A DNA stretch of 64,000 nt, from the NCBI GenBank assembly GCA_019918135.1, contig WBZZ01003241.1, forward strand, positions 24,220-88,219, in the 5' to 3' direction. This document shows positions 54,191-64,000 of the stretch, one piece after another (positions within the stretch are counted from its first letter, which is position 1; every line of letters begins with the position of its first letter). The notes below the pieces were generated by a model. The model was not told the origin of the DNA and searched no databases. It saw only the letters and a program-made list of their open reading frames with translations. Position numbers and translations under genes: made by a program. Source of the stretch: Paulinella micropora. Its lineage: Eukaryota > Cercozoa > Imbricatea > Euglyphida > Paulinellidae.

Positions 54191-55554
54191 AGGGAGACGC
54201 TGGCGATGATGATGACCACAAAAACGAAGCGGGCGCTCGCCATGGTGGTGACGCACAGGGTGACGCACAGAATGAAGAACAGGAGGGTTTGGGACAACCC
54301 GGAAGCGATCCAGACAACAGTTCACTTGATTCATCTGGCTCTGACACTGACAGTAGCCAGCAAGCCGAAAGTGGTTGGTTGGGGAGACAGGCCCGGACGG
54401 ATGCACAGACCAACTCCATTCTCGAGCAGTTGTTCGTCACAGACTTAGGCCCCGAAGCGGACCGTATCACGGTTGCACATGTTGCATTATGTCTACTGCA
54501 AGTAATGAACGAGCACCTAGCATCGTATAACTTGATAGATTCTGTTTACTCTTTAGTAACGCAGCTGGTTACACCGCCACCTGAAGCTAGTTCTTGGAAA
54601 AGGATACGTAGTCTGCTGAAGAGTTCGGAAACGCCAGTGACGAGTGACGTCGTACCTGAGGTGTTCCAGAGATTGTAGCGTAACGCGTGTGGAAGATGCG
54701 GACGGGGATTGCAAGAACGTGCATCCGCTTCGTCCCGAACGTGTACACTTCGCTGCGTTGCAGCTACAAGTAGAGGCGTTTGCGGGGACGCGCTCATGGA
54801 CAGAGATCACAGCTGCCGTAACACAACACACTATCAGCTCTGCGGGAAGCAGTGCTTTCTGTTGCATCAAATGTTCACCTCGGTACCGGAAAAATGTATT
54901 GTCTGCTGGCACTCCTGGCGTGGTCACCATACTTATAATCTTGGGGTCAGACGTGCTCTAAATTTGGCGCCAACCGCCCTGTATGGCTGAACACACTGCG
55001 CAAACCTTGCAGTATCTCAAGGGAGCAGAGAGCAGGAGTGGGTCGGCAGCTTGTTGGGGAGCCCGACGTTACCGCCAAGTCTGCGAACCAGCTTCGGCCC
55101 CGTAAGAAGGGAACTAGCCAACCTCTGCAACCCGTTCCCATGTGTGGATAAAGATGGCGAAGACAGAAAATGCAGGGTGGTATTGCTCGGGGTGTCGGGA
55201 GACGGGCAAGGCATCAAGAAGCTGTCAGGTTCCACTTGGAACGTGCAGTGGTCCTGCCCGACCTGCCAAATGCCGTTTGAGACGTTTCTCCGCCGCAGCC
55301 TAACACCAGACTTTAGAGTTTTTTTACCCCCAGGTGACGCGCTACGAACAGACGCCCGTTTCGGACCACCTTGCACGCTGCCACGCCCGGAACTGAAGAC
55401 GCATGTTTGGCACGAACTACACGCAGCAAGGGTGCATAATGCAAATCAGGCACTCAGGCCTAACCAGCGGGCGCGACACTCACGAGGTCATCACTAGCGT
55501 CGTCTTACCCAGCTGCAATCAGAAACTCTTTACCTAAATCTAGCAACTAATATC

Positions 55555-56060
55555 TTGCATGCATTGAAATTTCTACGCATGCATTGAAGTCACTGCGAAA
55601 TCTTCAATGCATGCATTGAAATTCCAATGCATTGTGCATTGAAATTTCAATGCATGCATTGAAGTCATTTCGAAAATTTCAATGCATGCATTGAAATTTC
55701 AATGCATAGTGCATTGAAATTTCAATGCATGCATTGAAGTCACTTGCAAATTTTCAATGCATGCATTGAAATTTCAATGCATTGTGCATTTAAGTTTCAA
55801 TGCATGCATTGAAGTCATTTCGAAAATTTCAATGCATGCATTGAAGTCACTTGCAAATTATCAATGCATGCATTGAAATTTCAATGCATTGTGCATAGAA
55901 GTTTCAATGCATGCATTGAAGTCATTTCGAAAATTTCAATGCATGCATTAAAATTTCAATGCATAGTGCATTGAAATTTCATTGTATGCATTGAAGTCAC
56001 TTGCACATTTTCAATGCATGCATTGTTGAACACATTGTGCATTTAAATTTCAATTCATTG
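55555..56060. repeat. Palindromic minisatellite in Tnp2 intron
   Basis: More than fifteen TGCATGCATTGAA and TTCAATGCATGCA half-sites form overlapping palindromes, alternating with GAAGTCATTTCGAAAATTTC and GAAGTCACTTGCAAATTTTC spacers, at a higher-order period of about 100 bp. It ends 40-50 bp before an acceptor-like TACTATGCAG (56116). Confidence 0.9.
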
Positions 56061-56769
56061 TGCATGGAAATGTCAGTGCACTCTGTACTGACACCGTTGC
56101 TGCTATACTATGCAGGTGTTAAGTTCCGCTGCGCTTTGAGTGGTATAGCTGATTTTGATGTCATACTAGACACTTACCCTGATAACATGCACTTGTTATG
56201 GAATATGTTCCAGCATCTCATCCAGACCACCTGGCTTTGGAAGGCAGGAGTGAAGAAGTCGAAAGGTGTGAATATCCAGCATTTGCATCCATTTGTGGCG
56301 CGAGATAAGAAAGCTGGTGAATCGGACCAGGTCTACGCCGCAGCCATCCAGAGGGATGAAGCCTCTTACCAAGTCCAAGCCAATTCTGTTCAAGCGTGCA
56401 TGGACTTGTACGCTCTCTTTGGACTCGATGAGGATGCAAGGTACGAAGTCTGCAGTCGATTCAAGAGCATCCGAACACTCCCTCGTCAAATCAGCACAGG
56501 TTCCCCGTACAAAAATTATGGAACATTCAACATCGCCAGCGCCCACTTCTTCTTGCAATACTGCAGCTGGATCTATGATGACATACCAGGCGGCCATGCA
56601 CCAGCCCAATTGAAAATTATCAAGAAGATGTTCAGTCTTGCTAAGTTATTCTCGCGGAAAAGTCTGCCGTGCCACGTGGATAGGGGCTTGGGAGATTACA
56701 TAGTTCGACAGGTCCATAACACAATCTCAGGGGTTGAAACTGCAATGATGCATGAATTTAAGTTTTAAT

Positions 56770-56910
56770 GCTGGTATTGAAATTTCAATGCATGCATTGA
56801 AAATACAATGCATGCATTGAAAATACAATGTATGCATTGAAAATCCAATGCATGCATTGAAAATCCAATGCATGAATTGAAATCTCAATGCCTGCATTGA
56901 TACTACACTC
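56770..56910. repeat. Palindromic minisatellite, next Tnp2 intron
   Basis: Six to seven units of ATGCATTGAAAATACAATGC and variants between the exon blocks ending at 56765 and starting at about 56951. Same family as 55555-56060. Confidence 0.9.
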
Positions 56911-57939
56911 AGACTCTTTATGCTAACCATCTGTAAACACCCTGCTGTAAGTGGTAGAAATTGCGGCTGGGCTGCCCAGAACAGAACATTCGTACTTGCT
57001 GCACCAGTTCTGTTGTAGAGTTCTTGTGCACATGAGAGATTTGGGCCCTCTACCGCAAGTGCAAGCTTTCGATCTGGAACACCAAGGAGGAGAACTTAAG
57101 AAGCAAGTGCACAATCTGGTTCACTCGGAGGACACTTTTATGAACCGTAGGAGAAATGCGGCAGCAATGTGGACCTTGCCCAGCGTGCGCCAGGCAAATC
57201 TTGACGTCAAGGATAAGCTGATCATGCCAGGCTTCCATTCCGGCAAGAAGAACCTCAGCTACGCATGCAACGTCGCACTCAAAGACGTGGCAAACAACCT
57301 GATTTTCAGCCGACTGCTCTCGCCGAAACCAAGGCAGTTCGTGGAGCTGCAGGAGTTTATGGACAGCTGCTGGAGGCACCTACTGGGTTGGCAAGGGTTG
57401 GGTCAGCGTCCAGTACTAACCGCAACAAACATCAAACTAGCAAAGTTTATGAGGTACAAGGGATTCCTGATGAGGTCAACCAGGTCTGCAATGGGTGAGC
57501 GCTTCGCGGGTGGCTGCTGCTTTGTCACTGTTGAGAATATCAAGCAGACGTTCCCTCGCCGCTGCTGGGGAGTTACAGTGGCAGGCAGGTACGCAGCTGC
57601 AGTGCACTGGTATGTTCACGTTGCGTATAATAGGTACGCGTGTGATTTGGCGAGAGTGGAACTTTTGCGCGCAAGAAAGCAAGATGATCACTTGTGGGTG
57701 AACGATACATTGCCTGCCCAACCATCCCTGACTTTTGTTCCTGTCAGCTTTCTTGACCTTCCTTGCGCCGTCGCTCCGGTTCCAAACATGCACACTCGAT
57801 TCTATTTCATGGAATTAGATATCAGTGACTATCTGCCACGGGAACTGAAAGAAGAAATCTATCGTCGTGAAGGAGAAGAAATGGTGAACAGAAAGACTGC
57901 GTCGCAGAGGAAGAGGAAGTTCAAGAATTAGATGAATAA

Positions 57940-57948
57940 GATGATGTT

Positions 57949-57979
<31 letters not shown>

Positions 57980-58040
57980 ATGAAGAAGAAGAAGACATGT
58001 ATGATGACCGAAGTGAAGAAGAGGAAGAAGGTGGAAGAAG
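57940..58040. repeat. (GAA)n tract
   Basis: GAAGAAGAAG runs just after the Tnp2 stop codon. Confidence 0.9.
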
Positions 58041-58059
58041 TGTATGATGACAGAAATGA

Positions 58060-59219
58060 AGACGGAGTGGAGCAATGAGCAAAAACATTAAAAAGTTAAT
58101 TTACTTACTCGTTAAACGTGTTATTTACTTACTAGTTAAAGGCGTTCTTGGTATTAAAATGATTACACTGCATTGATATTACTGTTTATCAATGCATTCT
58201 GTAGGCATCACCCCCGGATAGCCGGTAAAAAGTACCTTTTCCTGGTGACAGGTGCACCAGCTTGTTTTTCAGTATTATTTGTCCGGATTGGACCTGATGC
58301 CATTTTATTCCTGGTCTGTTCGTTTCCCTTTTTAGCTTCACTGAGCTAATACAACGAGACATCATTCTCATTCTTGAGGACTGTGTTTGGTTGTATTACC
58401 GACTTTTTACGAGCTATCGTTGGGGGCATTACATTTGGAGTCTACATCACTAGGGTGATTTCTTTCTGCTTTGCCACACAGGCAACAGAGTGAATTTTCA
58501 CTGACCTGTCTCACACGGGGACGTCAGACGAAAACAAATACTCCAACACAGCTCCCTCATAACTCTTTCACAAAACAAATAATTTGATTGGTCTCAAGCA
58601 GGTGTCTCGTACCCTCTAGCCCAATCCATATCTGTGTGCTCACAAGGAGACATCAGATACAAACTCTCTGTCGTTCTTGCTGTTCTCACACAGAGACCAA
58701 GAAGAAGGAGGTGGACAGAAGAGTGAAGGAACACACACAAAACTCAAACAAGCATAGGGACAGGAGCACAACACTTTACCCTTCTAGTTTGTGTATTTAT
58801 GTGCATTATCTCACACATACGTCAGAGTATTTTTGCAAATCTCTGATCGTTTTCTAAAGGTAGGTCTGAGAACCTATCCGACCGACTGTCGACTTCTCAA
58901 GGAGAGCTTTTCTAGTTTCTCTATTACTATCTGTGTGTAGGTCCAAGTGCCTCATACTAGATACAATATAGAAAAGAAGGAGGAGAAAGTAATCTGAGTA
59001 AGGAGAACAAGAAATCGAAGAAAGTCTCAAAGACTATTTTTCTCAAACAAAAACAAACATACAAACAGTGTTTCATAGAGGACAGGGAATCTTATCCTAC
59101 CCTCTCTATTAGCTTCTCTCTTCACTAGTCAATCGACTGAAGGAGGAACAGAACACAAACGAACAAAAACCAAACATAGGAGCTGACACTGTCCTCTTGT
59201 TGATCACTACTACGACATC
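58060..59219 (+). mobile_element. Probable LTR/leader region of Ty3-gypsy element
   Basis: No gene. A candidate LTR start is TGTAGGCATCACC at about 58200, just after a TATCAATGCATTC that looks like the last palindromic unit of the Tnp2 element. The LTR end and primer-binding site cannot be fixed because the 3' LTR lies outside the window. The stretch up to ATG 59220 has A/T-rich, leader-like composition. Confidence 0.35.
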
Positions 59220-61913
59220 ATGTCGACAGAGACCGCCGAAGTGAGTGAATTCTCGGAGGCAGAACAAAGAAGAGAAAAAGAAGCAGGAGGAGAAGGAGGA
59301 AGAGCATTGAATGAAGGAGGAGGAGGAGGATTGAATGAAGGAGGAGGAGGAGATGAAGGAGTAGGAGGAGGAGTAGAAGAGGGCTGGGATGATGAAGGAA
59401 GATATGGAGGAGACGAAGATGAAGGAGGATTTGAACAAGAAGAGACGGGAGGAGGAGGAGCATATGGTAATCCCTTACCACCTGCCTACACGGGAGGAGG
59501 AGGACGAAAAATGATCGACTTGATTCATAGTGATGGAGAGGAGATCACAGTGGAGGAACAACAGTGGGTGCAAGACCACTATGATCTCACTAAAGAAGAG
59601 TTTGATAACAAGATGGGGGTAGAGAAGGACACCTATGTGCGGATCACTCAGGATCAAAGAAGAGAGAAAAGTCGTGCTAAAAAGGATGTCTATATCCTAT
59701 TATCAAACACAGCACAGCTCCTCGGCAAACTGGTCTCTGATCCAGAAGAGAGAAAGAAGATACAGCATATCAAGTTTGGGGACACACACACCCACCTTGA
59801 ATTACTCGATGCTATCTTTGGGGTGTACACTCAAACCCTGATTTGGGAACGTACATACGGCCCACGATGTGAGGGTTACCTCCAGTACACACACCCAAGA
59901 GCAACGGCCAGATTCCTCGCGACTGGTCAGGAGGCAGTCGATGTAACAAAAATGAAGACCAATCTGGGTTCGAAAAACTCGAGTGGCATATTTCATTTTT
60001 TTACAATGGAAATAAAGGCCTTGGAGGAGGGGAAGGCAGAGATGGAAAAAAGCATTAAGGCAGCAGGAGAAACTCATCATGTGATTGATGAGTTAGAGAA
60101 GACCGACAGAGTTCTGACCAAGATCAGACTGTTGATGGGTGCGTTACTGCACAAGGAGGCATGGAAGAGATGGATTCCTACCAAGGATCACTCTGTCCTT
60201 AAATCACTTAATAACGCACCACCGGTCGCCAACAAAGCAGGTGTTGACCAATATGTGGAGAAATATAATTTTCTCAGATCTGCTTCTGAATTGGTGGCCT
60301 TTATCACTCATGCTCAAAAGCTGGTGATATCTGAGAAGAAAAAGGCGAAAGAGAATGAGGAGTTCGAGAAGACGATGAGACTGGAAAGAATGAAAGCAAA
60401 AGTGAGTGGTGCAAAGACACACCCTCCGACATATTTGACCCCACCAGCTCCTGCCCCACCAGCCGCTGCACCCTCGGGCTCAACTACGGTGGTGGTCACA
60501 AACACGGAGAAGAAGGACAGACAGAACATCATAAATGCCTTCAAGGGGAAGAAAGGAGGAGTGGCAAGTCTCATGCTATATGCCAAGACGAGCTCAGACA
60601 AAGACTCTGATGCTTCGCTTTTGAGCAAGCTCAAAGAGATCAATGCCTGCATGAAGGCTTTTCCTTGCGACGAAACGCAGGAATACGAGGCCTTTGTTAC
60701 TGTTTTTGACCAATCTCTAGTCTCGGTGGGATTTGATCTGACACAGTACAAGTTTTTGAGAAAGAAGGAGGAGATTAAGAGAAACAATGCAACAGGCCTA
60801 GACGCTCAGTGTGAACTGGCGGTGGCCACACTCATGTCATATTTTCAATCTCATGGATACCAGCATCTCTGCACTGGTACTCTCATAGGATTTGAAATCT
60901 TTGAGACAGTGGCGATGAGTTTGAGGAGTGCTGTTGGCTTGGCGGCGACCCTTACGGAGGTAGTTTCCTCCTATGGGCTATTCTATGGCCGCAAGTCGAT
61001 CATCCTCTATTTCTTTTCGGCGTTACACACAGTTAACCTGAGTAAGCTTACTCAGCTCATACAACAATGCTCGACGTTTAGCTCAGTGAAGTCCAAGAAC
61101 TTCCTCGAGACACACGTGTTCGAAAATACGGTTCAAAGCGTTGCTCCGTCAGCACTGTTTCAAGAAGTGATGAGTGCATGCTCAAACATGGACTCGCTCA
61201 CGGAGGCACATACGGCACAGGCAGGCGGTGTACCTGTTGGCGCACAAGCCACGTACACAAACAGAGTTGCCGGTTGGAAGAGACAGAGAGAGCCAGACCT
61301 GAAGACCGCATGTTGGAGGTGGTTCGCGGGCTTGCAGTGTAAGGCACAGATGGAGAACAGAGACTGCTCTTTCAATCATGATAGGCAGAACCCAACAGCA
61401 AGGGCAAATTTTCTGAGCAGGACGGAAGGCAAGGAACCGGGCCTTTTCAATATCCTTCAGATTGCCGCTGTGAACGAAGGTTGGTATGCCAATATGTGTG
61501 ATGATGAGGAGTTACCAGAGGCAATCATTACCTACATGAAGAGGATGAAGGAGAAGAAGGAGGAAAGGGAGAGACAAAAGAACTTAAAGGCCTCTCAAAG
61601 AGGACGAGGAGGAGGAGCAGGAGCAGGAGGACGAGGAGGAGGAGCAGGAGGAGGACGAGGAGGAGGAACATGGAGAGGAGCCTCGAGGTGGCAAGGAACC
61701 CCTCAGAGAGGAAGAGGAGGAGGTCGGGGATATACCCCTTATGGAGGGAGAGCTGTTCGAGCTCCAGCCCCCCCACCCAGAGGAGGAGGAGGCTCATGGG
61801 CAAGCTCCAACCCGAATTTCGGTCGAGCTCAGGCCTACAACACTGCCTCGGAGACCGATACGTCATCCCACCCGGACACTACTCAAGGTAATCGTTTCGA
61901 GGTGGTGGAATGA
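59220..61913 (+). CDS. gag: Gag of Ty3/gypsy-like retrotransposon
   Basis: ATG 59220 in good context gives 897 residues. The N-terminal 90 residues are Gly/Glu-rich. Then comes a long helical region, as in capsid domains (ITVEEQQWVQDHYDLTKEEF ... DKDSDASLLSKLKEINACMK), with a Pro/Ala linker near residue 405. Near residue 700 is CWRWFAGLQCKAQMENRDCS followed by FNH, a CCCH zinc finger. An Arg/Gly box (GRGGGAGAGGRGG and more) follows; both can bind RNA. It ends in TGA at 61911-61913, and the same frame stays open afterwards into the protease. Confidence 0.65.
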   Translation: MSTETAEVSEFSEAEQRREKEAGGEGGRALNEGGGGGLNEGGGGDEGVGGGVEEGWDDEGRYGGDEDEGGFEQEETGGGGAYGNPLPPAYTGGGGRKMIDLIHSDGEEITVEEQQWVQDHYDLTKEEFDNKMGVEKDTYVRITQDQRREKSRAKKDVYILLSNTAQLLGKLVSDPEERKKIQHIKFGDTHTHLELLDAIFGVYTQTLIWERTYGPRCEGYLQYTHPRATARFLATGQEAVDVTKMKTNLGSKNSSGIFHFFTMEIKALEEGKAEMEKSIKAAGETHHVIDELEKTDRVLTKIRLLMGALLHKEAWKRWIPTKDHSVLKSLNNAPPVANKAGVDQYVEKYNFLRSASELVAFITHAQKLVISEKKKAKENEEFEKTMRLERMKAKVSGAKTHPPTYLTPPAPAPPAAAPSGSTTVVVTNTEKKDRQNIINAFKGKKGGVASLMLYAKTSSDKDSDASLLSKLKEINACMKAFPCDETQEYEAFVTVFDQSLVSVGFDLTQYKFLRKKEEIKRNNATGLDAQCELAVATLMSYFQSHGYQHLCTGTLIGFEIFETVAMSLRSAVGLAATLTEVVSSYGLFYGRKSIILYFFSALHTVNLSKLTQLIQQCSTFSSVKSKNFLETHVFENTVQSVAPSALFQEVMSACSNMDSLTEAHTAQAGGVPVGAQATYTNRVAGWKRQREPDLKTACWRWFAGLQCKAQMENRDCSFNHDRQNPTARANFLSRTEGKEPGLFNILQIAAVNEGWYANMCDDEELPEAIITYMKRMKEKKEERERQKNLKASQRGRGGGAGAGGRGGGAGGGRGGGTWRGASRWQGTPQRGRGGGRGYTPYGGRAVRAPAPPPRGGGGSWASSNPNFGRAQAYNTASETDTSSHPDTTQGNRFEVVE

Positions 61914-63353
61914 CTGGAGGGGGAAGAAGAGAGGAAGGAGAAGACTGTGAAGTTTAACCCTAAAGTCACAGTGCTTTCTAATGCTGTTGTGCAGACTGGG
62001 CCAACGCTTCCTCAATCTGAATACAAAGATGTGGGTACACAGAGACTGCAGCCCCAAGGTAGTCTCATACCCGTTCATACATCACGGTTACCAATGATAA
62101 CTGATGCAAATAGGAAGGCGAGACTTGCGATGGAGGCAAGGAGGCCAATGGCAGACGTATCGCCTCGGCCAAGCAAACAACCACGAACAGACTCAATGTC
62201 TACGATCGCGGCGGGTGGCGAGCAAAAAGACAATGTGTGTACTCAAGTGCCACAAGACAATGTCGCTCACATAGTAAACGCACCAGTACCGCAGAATAAT
62301 AACAATGTTAATGAGGTGAAGCAGGAGGAGAAGAAGGAGGAGTTGAAAAACTTAGAGACAAGACTCCAAAATTTGGAACGTAAAGTTCTTGTTCTCGCAG
62401 CCAATATACACAGGCCCGATGCTCTGTGTTATACGGAACTTTATTGTGAAACATTGAAGACAATATTAAAAGTTGGTAATGATACGATGGCGAATATTAA
62501 TATTGTCGGCAGGAAGTTTTTAAATCGATACCGGGACTGGGTGGACGGAAATATGAAAAAGTCAACGGGCACTCTCAAAGGAGTGAGCAGCCGGACGGTC
62601 ATCACGGGAATCATCACACTGACCTTTAAATTGAAATCCGCACGAGTATACCGTATGGACCTCTATGTCGTCCCCGGTTACCACGGGTCAATATTACTAT
62701 CGTATGACCAATTGGCTACGATGGGGGCTGTGATTGATTGCGCCGCACGGCGAGTGATATATGGAGTAAAAAGAGGAGAAGAGAACGATATTGATCCCTT
62801 CAACGCTACTGACTCTTATGAGGCTTATGAGCTGAGTCTAGCGACGGATCACAAAAAGATGGCCATTGCACATGAGGCACTTGAGGTGTACGTTCACCCC
62901 CATGTCGTAAGACCGGATGAACTGTCCTGGACCGACAATTGGGAATCCCAAGTGTGCACTGTCACAGTTCCGACATGCCATTGGGACAAAAAGTCTATTG
63001 ATGACTTAATCGAGAAGCGAAAGGAGGAGATTATATGTGTCGCACAAAGAAGCCCGTCGTCGGCGAGATTCGCGGAAGGAGTAGGAACAGATGTCCATAT
63101 TACTAACGGATACTGTTTCCATGCGAAAGTAGGAGAAGAAAAAAGGCAGGTGTTTGTACCAAGGAGAACGGGGCGAATCCCGGATACTCCACCAGAAACT
63201 ATTAAAAGTTTTATTACTGATTTCTGGGGTGACGAGCCCACGTGGCCGCGTTCACTGTCTGAAGTGAAGAAATGCTTACGGACTTTATTCGAAAATAATA
63301 AGCCGTATACTATTATCCTGCCATATAATGAGAAGGCGATATGGGCGAAATAA
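61914..63353 (+). CDS. Retropepsin-like protease region, same frame as Gag
   Basis: After the Gag TGA the identical frame continues LEGEERKEKTVKFNPKVTVL to a TAA at 63353, about 479 codons; a separate ATG is at 61947. Around residue 180, LKVGNDTMANINIVGRKFLN matches the D-(T/S)-G-A-x-x-x-h active site of retropepsins, with Met replacing the Gly. Later, YHGSILLSYDQLATMGAVID corresponds to the (h)LG.D.L..(m)gA.iD strand of Ty3 proteases. These cut the Gag-Pol polyprotein. The missing Gly could mean loss of activity. Confidence 0.6.
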   Translation: MEGEEERKEKTVKFNPKVTVLSNAVVQTGPTLPQSEYKDVGTQRLQPQGSLIPVHTSRLPMITDANRKARLAMEARRPMADVSPRPSKQPRTDSMSTIAAGGEQKDNVCTQVPQDNVAHIVNAPVPQNNNNVNEVKQEEKKEELKNLETRLQNLERKVLVLAANIHRPDALCYTELYCETLKTILKVGNDTMANINIVGRKFLNRYRDWVDGNMKKSTGTLKGVSSRTVITGIITLTFKLKSARVYRMDLYVVPGYHGSILLSYDQLATMGAVIDCAARRVIYGVKRGEENDIDPFNATDSYEAYELSLATDHKKMAIAHEALEVYVHPHVVRPDELSWTDNWESQVCTVTVPTCHWDKKSIDDLIEKRKEEIICVAQRSPSSARFAEGVGTDVHITNGYCFHAKVGEEKRQVFVPRRTGRIPDTPPETIKSFITDFWGDEPTWPRSLSEVKKCLRTLFENNKPYTIILPYNEKAIWAK

Positions 63354-64000
63354 GGGACAGGCTTATTGATCATCCTATACCGGTACCCTCTCGCAAGCAA
63401 CAGCTAGTGGTGGCTTGTCGTACGGGAACTCGTGAGCAGAGCAGTGCATGCAAGCGGAAGCTCAGAGACCTCGACAAGTTGAAATTGATACCGCAAGCAT
63501 TCACGTGCTTTGATGGTTTTTACACCCGTAAAGCTCCTTTGCAATACGCGAGACTCATTGACATGCTGGTGGAGCTCGGTAAAAGATGATGAGCCGGACA
63601 CGGTCACGTATGAAAAGACGGGCCTAGATGATGTCTCGGAAGAGGACTTAGGCTTGGAGGAGGACAGAGAACCCCTCAAGCAGACTAAGCAGTTATCTGA
63701 TGAAGATTTTCAAGAGGCGGCGCGGAAAATATTGGAAGAAGGAGTAGGCACGGAGAAGGAGAAGGAGCTTTTAAAAGCCAAATTAGAGGCGAACAAGGAA
63801 ACTTTTGACCCTCCACATGCAGGTGGTGTCAAGCCTGAAGATTTCACTGCGGTTATTTACAAAATACCGGGTGCGGAGCCGTCACCGGCACCACGAAGGG
63901 CGAATTTGAGTATACATGAGGCGAAGATAGCGGAGGAGCTAGCAAGACAGCTGCTCAATGAGGACTTTATTGAGAGATCAACATCTCCAATAGTCTCACA
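63341..64000 (+). CDS. pol: N-terminal part of reverse transcriptase region, runs off right edge
   Basis: A frame overlapping the protease end (63341-63589; IRDRLIDHPIPVPSRKQQLV) stops at TGA 63587. The original Gag/protease frame is then open from about 63573 to the edge (DDEPDTVTYEKTGLDDVSEE ... IAEELARQLLNEDFIERSTS, then PIVS). The last segment is the ...L..(G/D)fI..S.SP..S start of Ty3-type reverse transcriptase. Two shifts, the second at an A4 run, separate it from the protease. The catalytic YxDD lies beyond the window. Confidence 0.6.

Larger units (their letters stand above)
53586..57931 (+). pseudogene. Tnp2/CACTA (EnSpm)-type transposase gene with palindrome-filled introns
   Basis: Exon blocks: 53586-53693 (CNRPCLKCKSKR, donor GTAAGG); 53759-54678 (a Cys/His start KHVKKHC, then a GA-repeat part and SILEQLFVTDLGPEADRITV); about 55051-55497 (VVLLGVSGDGQGIKKLSGST then WSCPTCQMPF, the gD..pa..l.G...CP.C core of Tnp2); 56112-56765 (DTYPDNMHLLWNMFQHLIQT, D-MH core motif); and 56951-57931 (EIAAGLPRTEHSYLLHQFCC ... 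MRDLGPLPQVQAFDLEHQGG, the DUF4218-like GP..(E/D)..(g)..K segment), ending in a basic tail. This order matches CACTA transposases, which cut and paste by a DDE mechanism. Exon joins around 54680-55050 are unclear, so it may be defective. Confidence 0.6.

Noticed and set aside
55555..56060. Palindromic array read as a centromeric or telomeric satellite
   Set aside because: It is only 0.5 kb, bounded by coding blocks of one gene, and recurs in that gene's other introns.
58189..58371. Small minus-strand ORF before the gypsy element
   Set aside because: No protein features; it lies in probable LTR sequence.

Overview
This window is nuclear DNA of a eukaryote, most likely a protist. It has short spliceosomal introns with GT..AG ends, AATAAA-like signals, long homopolymer and TG/TC/GAA microsatellites, and several classes of eukaryotic transposable element. 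The species cannot be named from the sequence. I saw no rRNA, tRNA or CRISPR array.

Two kinds of DNA alternate. The first is GC-rich, gene-dense islands at about 1-16.7 kb, 22.26-24.3 kb and 29.55-36.1 kb. Genes there sit on both strands and are separated by poly-G/poly-C, TCTCTC and A/T-rich spacers. Island genes include an archaeo-eukaryotic primase with a C-terminal Cys/His region (1.1-3.1 kb), a secreted protein with phage-tail-fibre-type repeats and a discoidin-like domain (13.2-14.9 kb), an F-box protein, a BTB/KCTD protein, a RING/IBR-like protein, two multi-pass membrane proteins, a kinase N-terminus and a Cys-rich protein running off the left edge. The primase and the tail-fibre-like protein together suggest relics of an integrated large DNA virus; this is an inference. 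Many of these genes carry single-base frame breaks at homopolymers or in-frame stops, so they are decaying or the consensus has indel errors, or both.

The second kind is transposable-element DNA. A 5.5-kb repeat encoding only a Copia-type Gag is present twice in the same orientation (16.7-22.26 kb and 42.4-47.9 kb), plus an inverted, internally deleted copy (41.3-42.4 kb) abutting the second one. A Copia-like LTR occurs in inverted orientation at 25.35-25.96 and 36.12-36.73 kb. Its flanks show that the 10.2 kb between the two copies has been inverted. Undoing this inversion reunites the halves of a gene for a DPPY-type (N6-adenine/N4-cytosine) DNA methyltransferase, lying head-to-head with a transposase-like gene (38.4-41.3 kb). 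A gag-only LTR element follows (47.9-52 kb). Next is a second head-to-head pair, a DDE transposase-like gene and a Tnp2/CACTA-type transposase (52-58 kb). Last comes a Ty3/gypsy element (about 58.2 kb to the right edge) with Gag, protease and the start of reverse transcriptase.

The most striking pattern is that both two-gene elements carry palindromes with an ATGCAT core inside introns and non-coding gaps. They are CTTTTATGCATAAAAG in the methyltransferase element and arrays of a TGCATTGAAATTTCAATGCA-type palindrome in the Tnp2 element.
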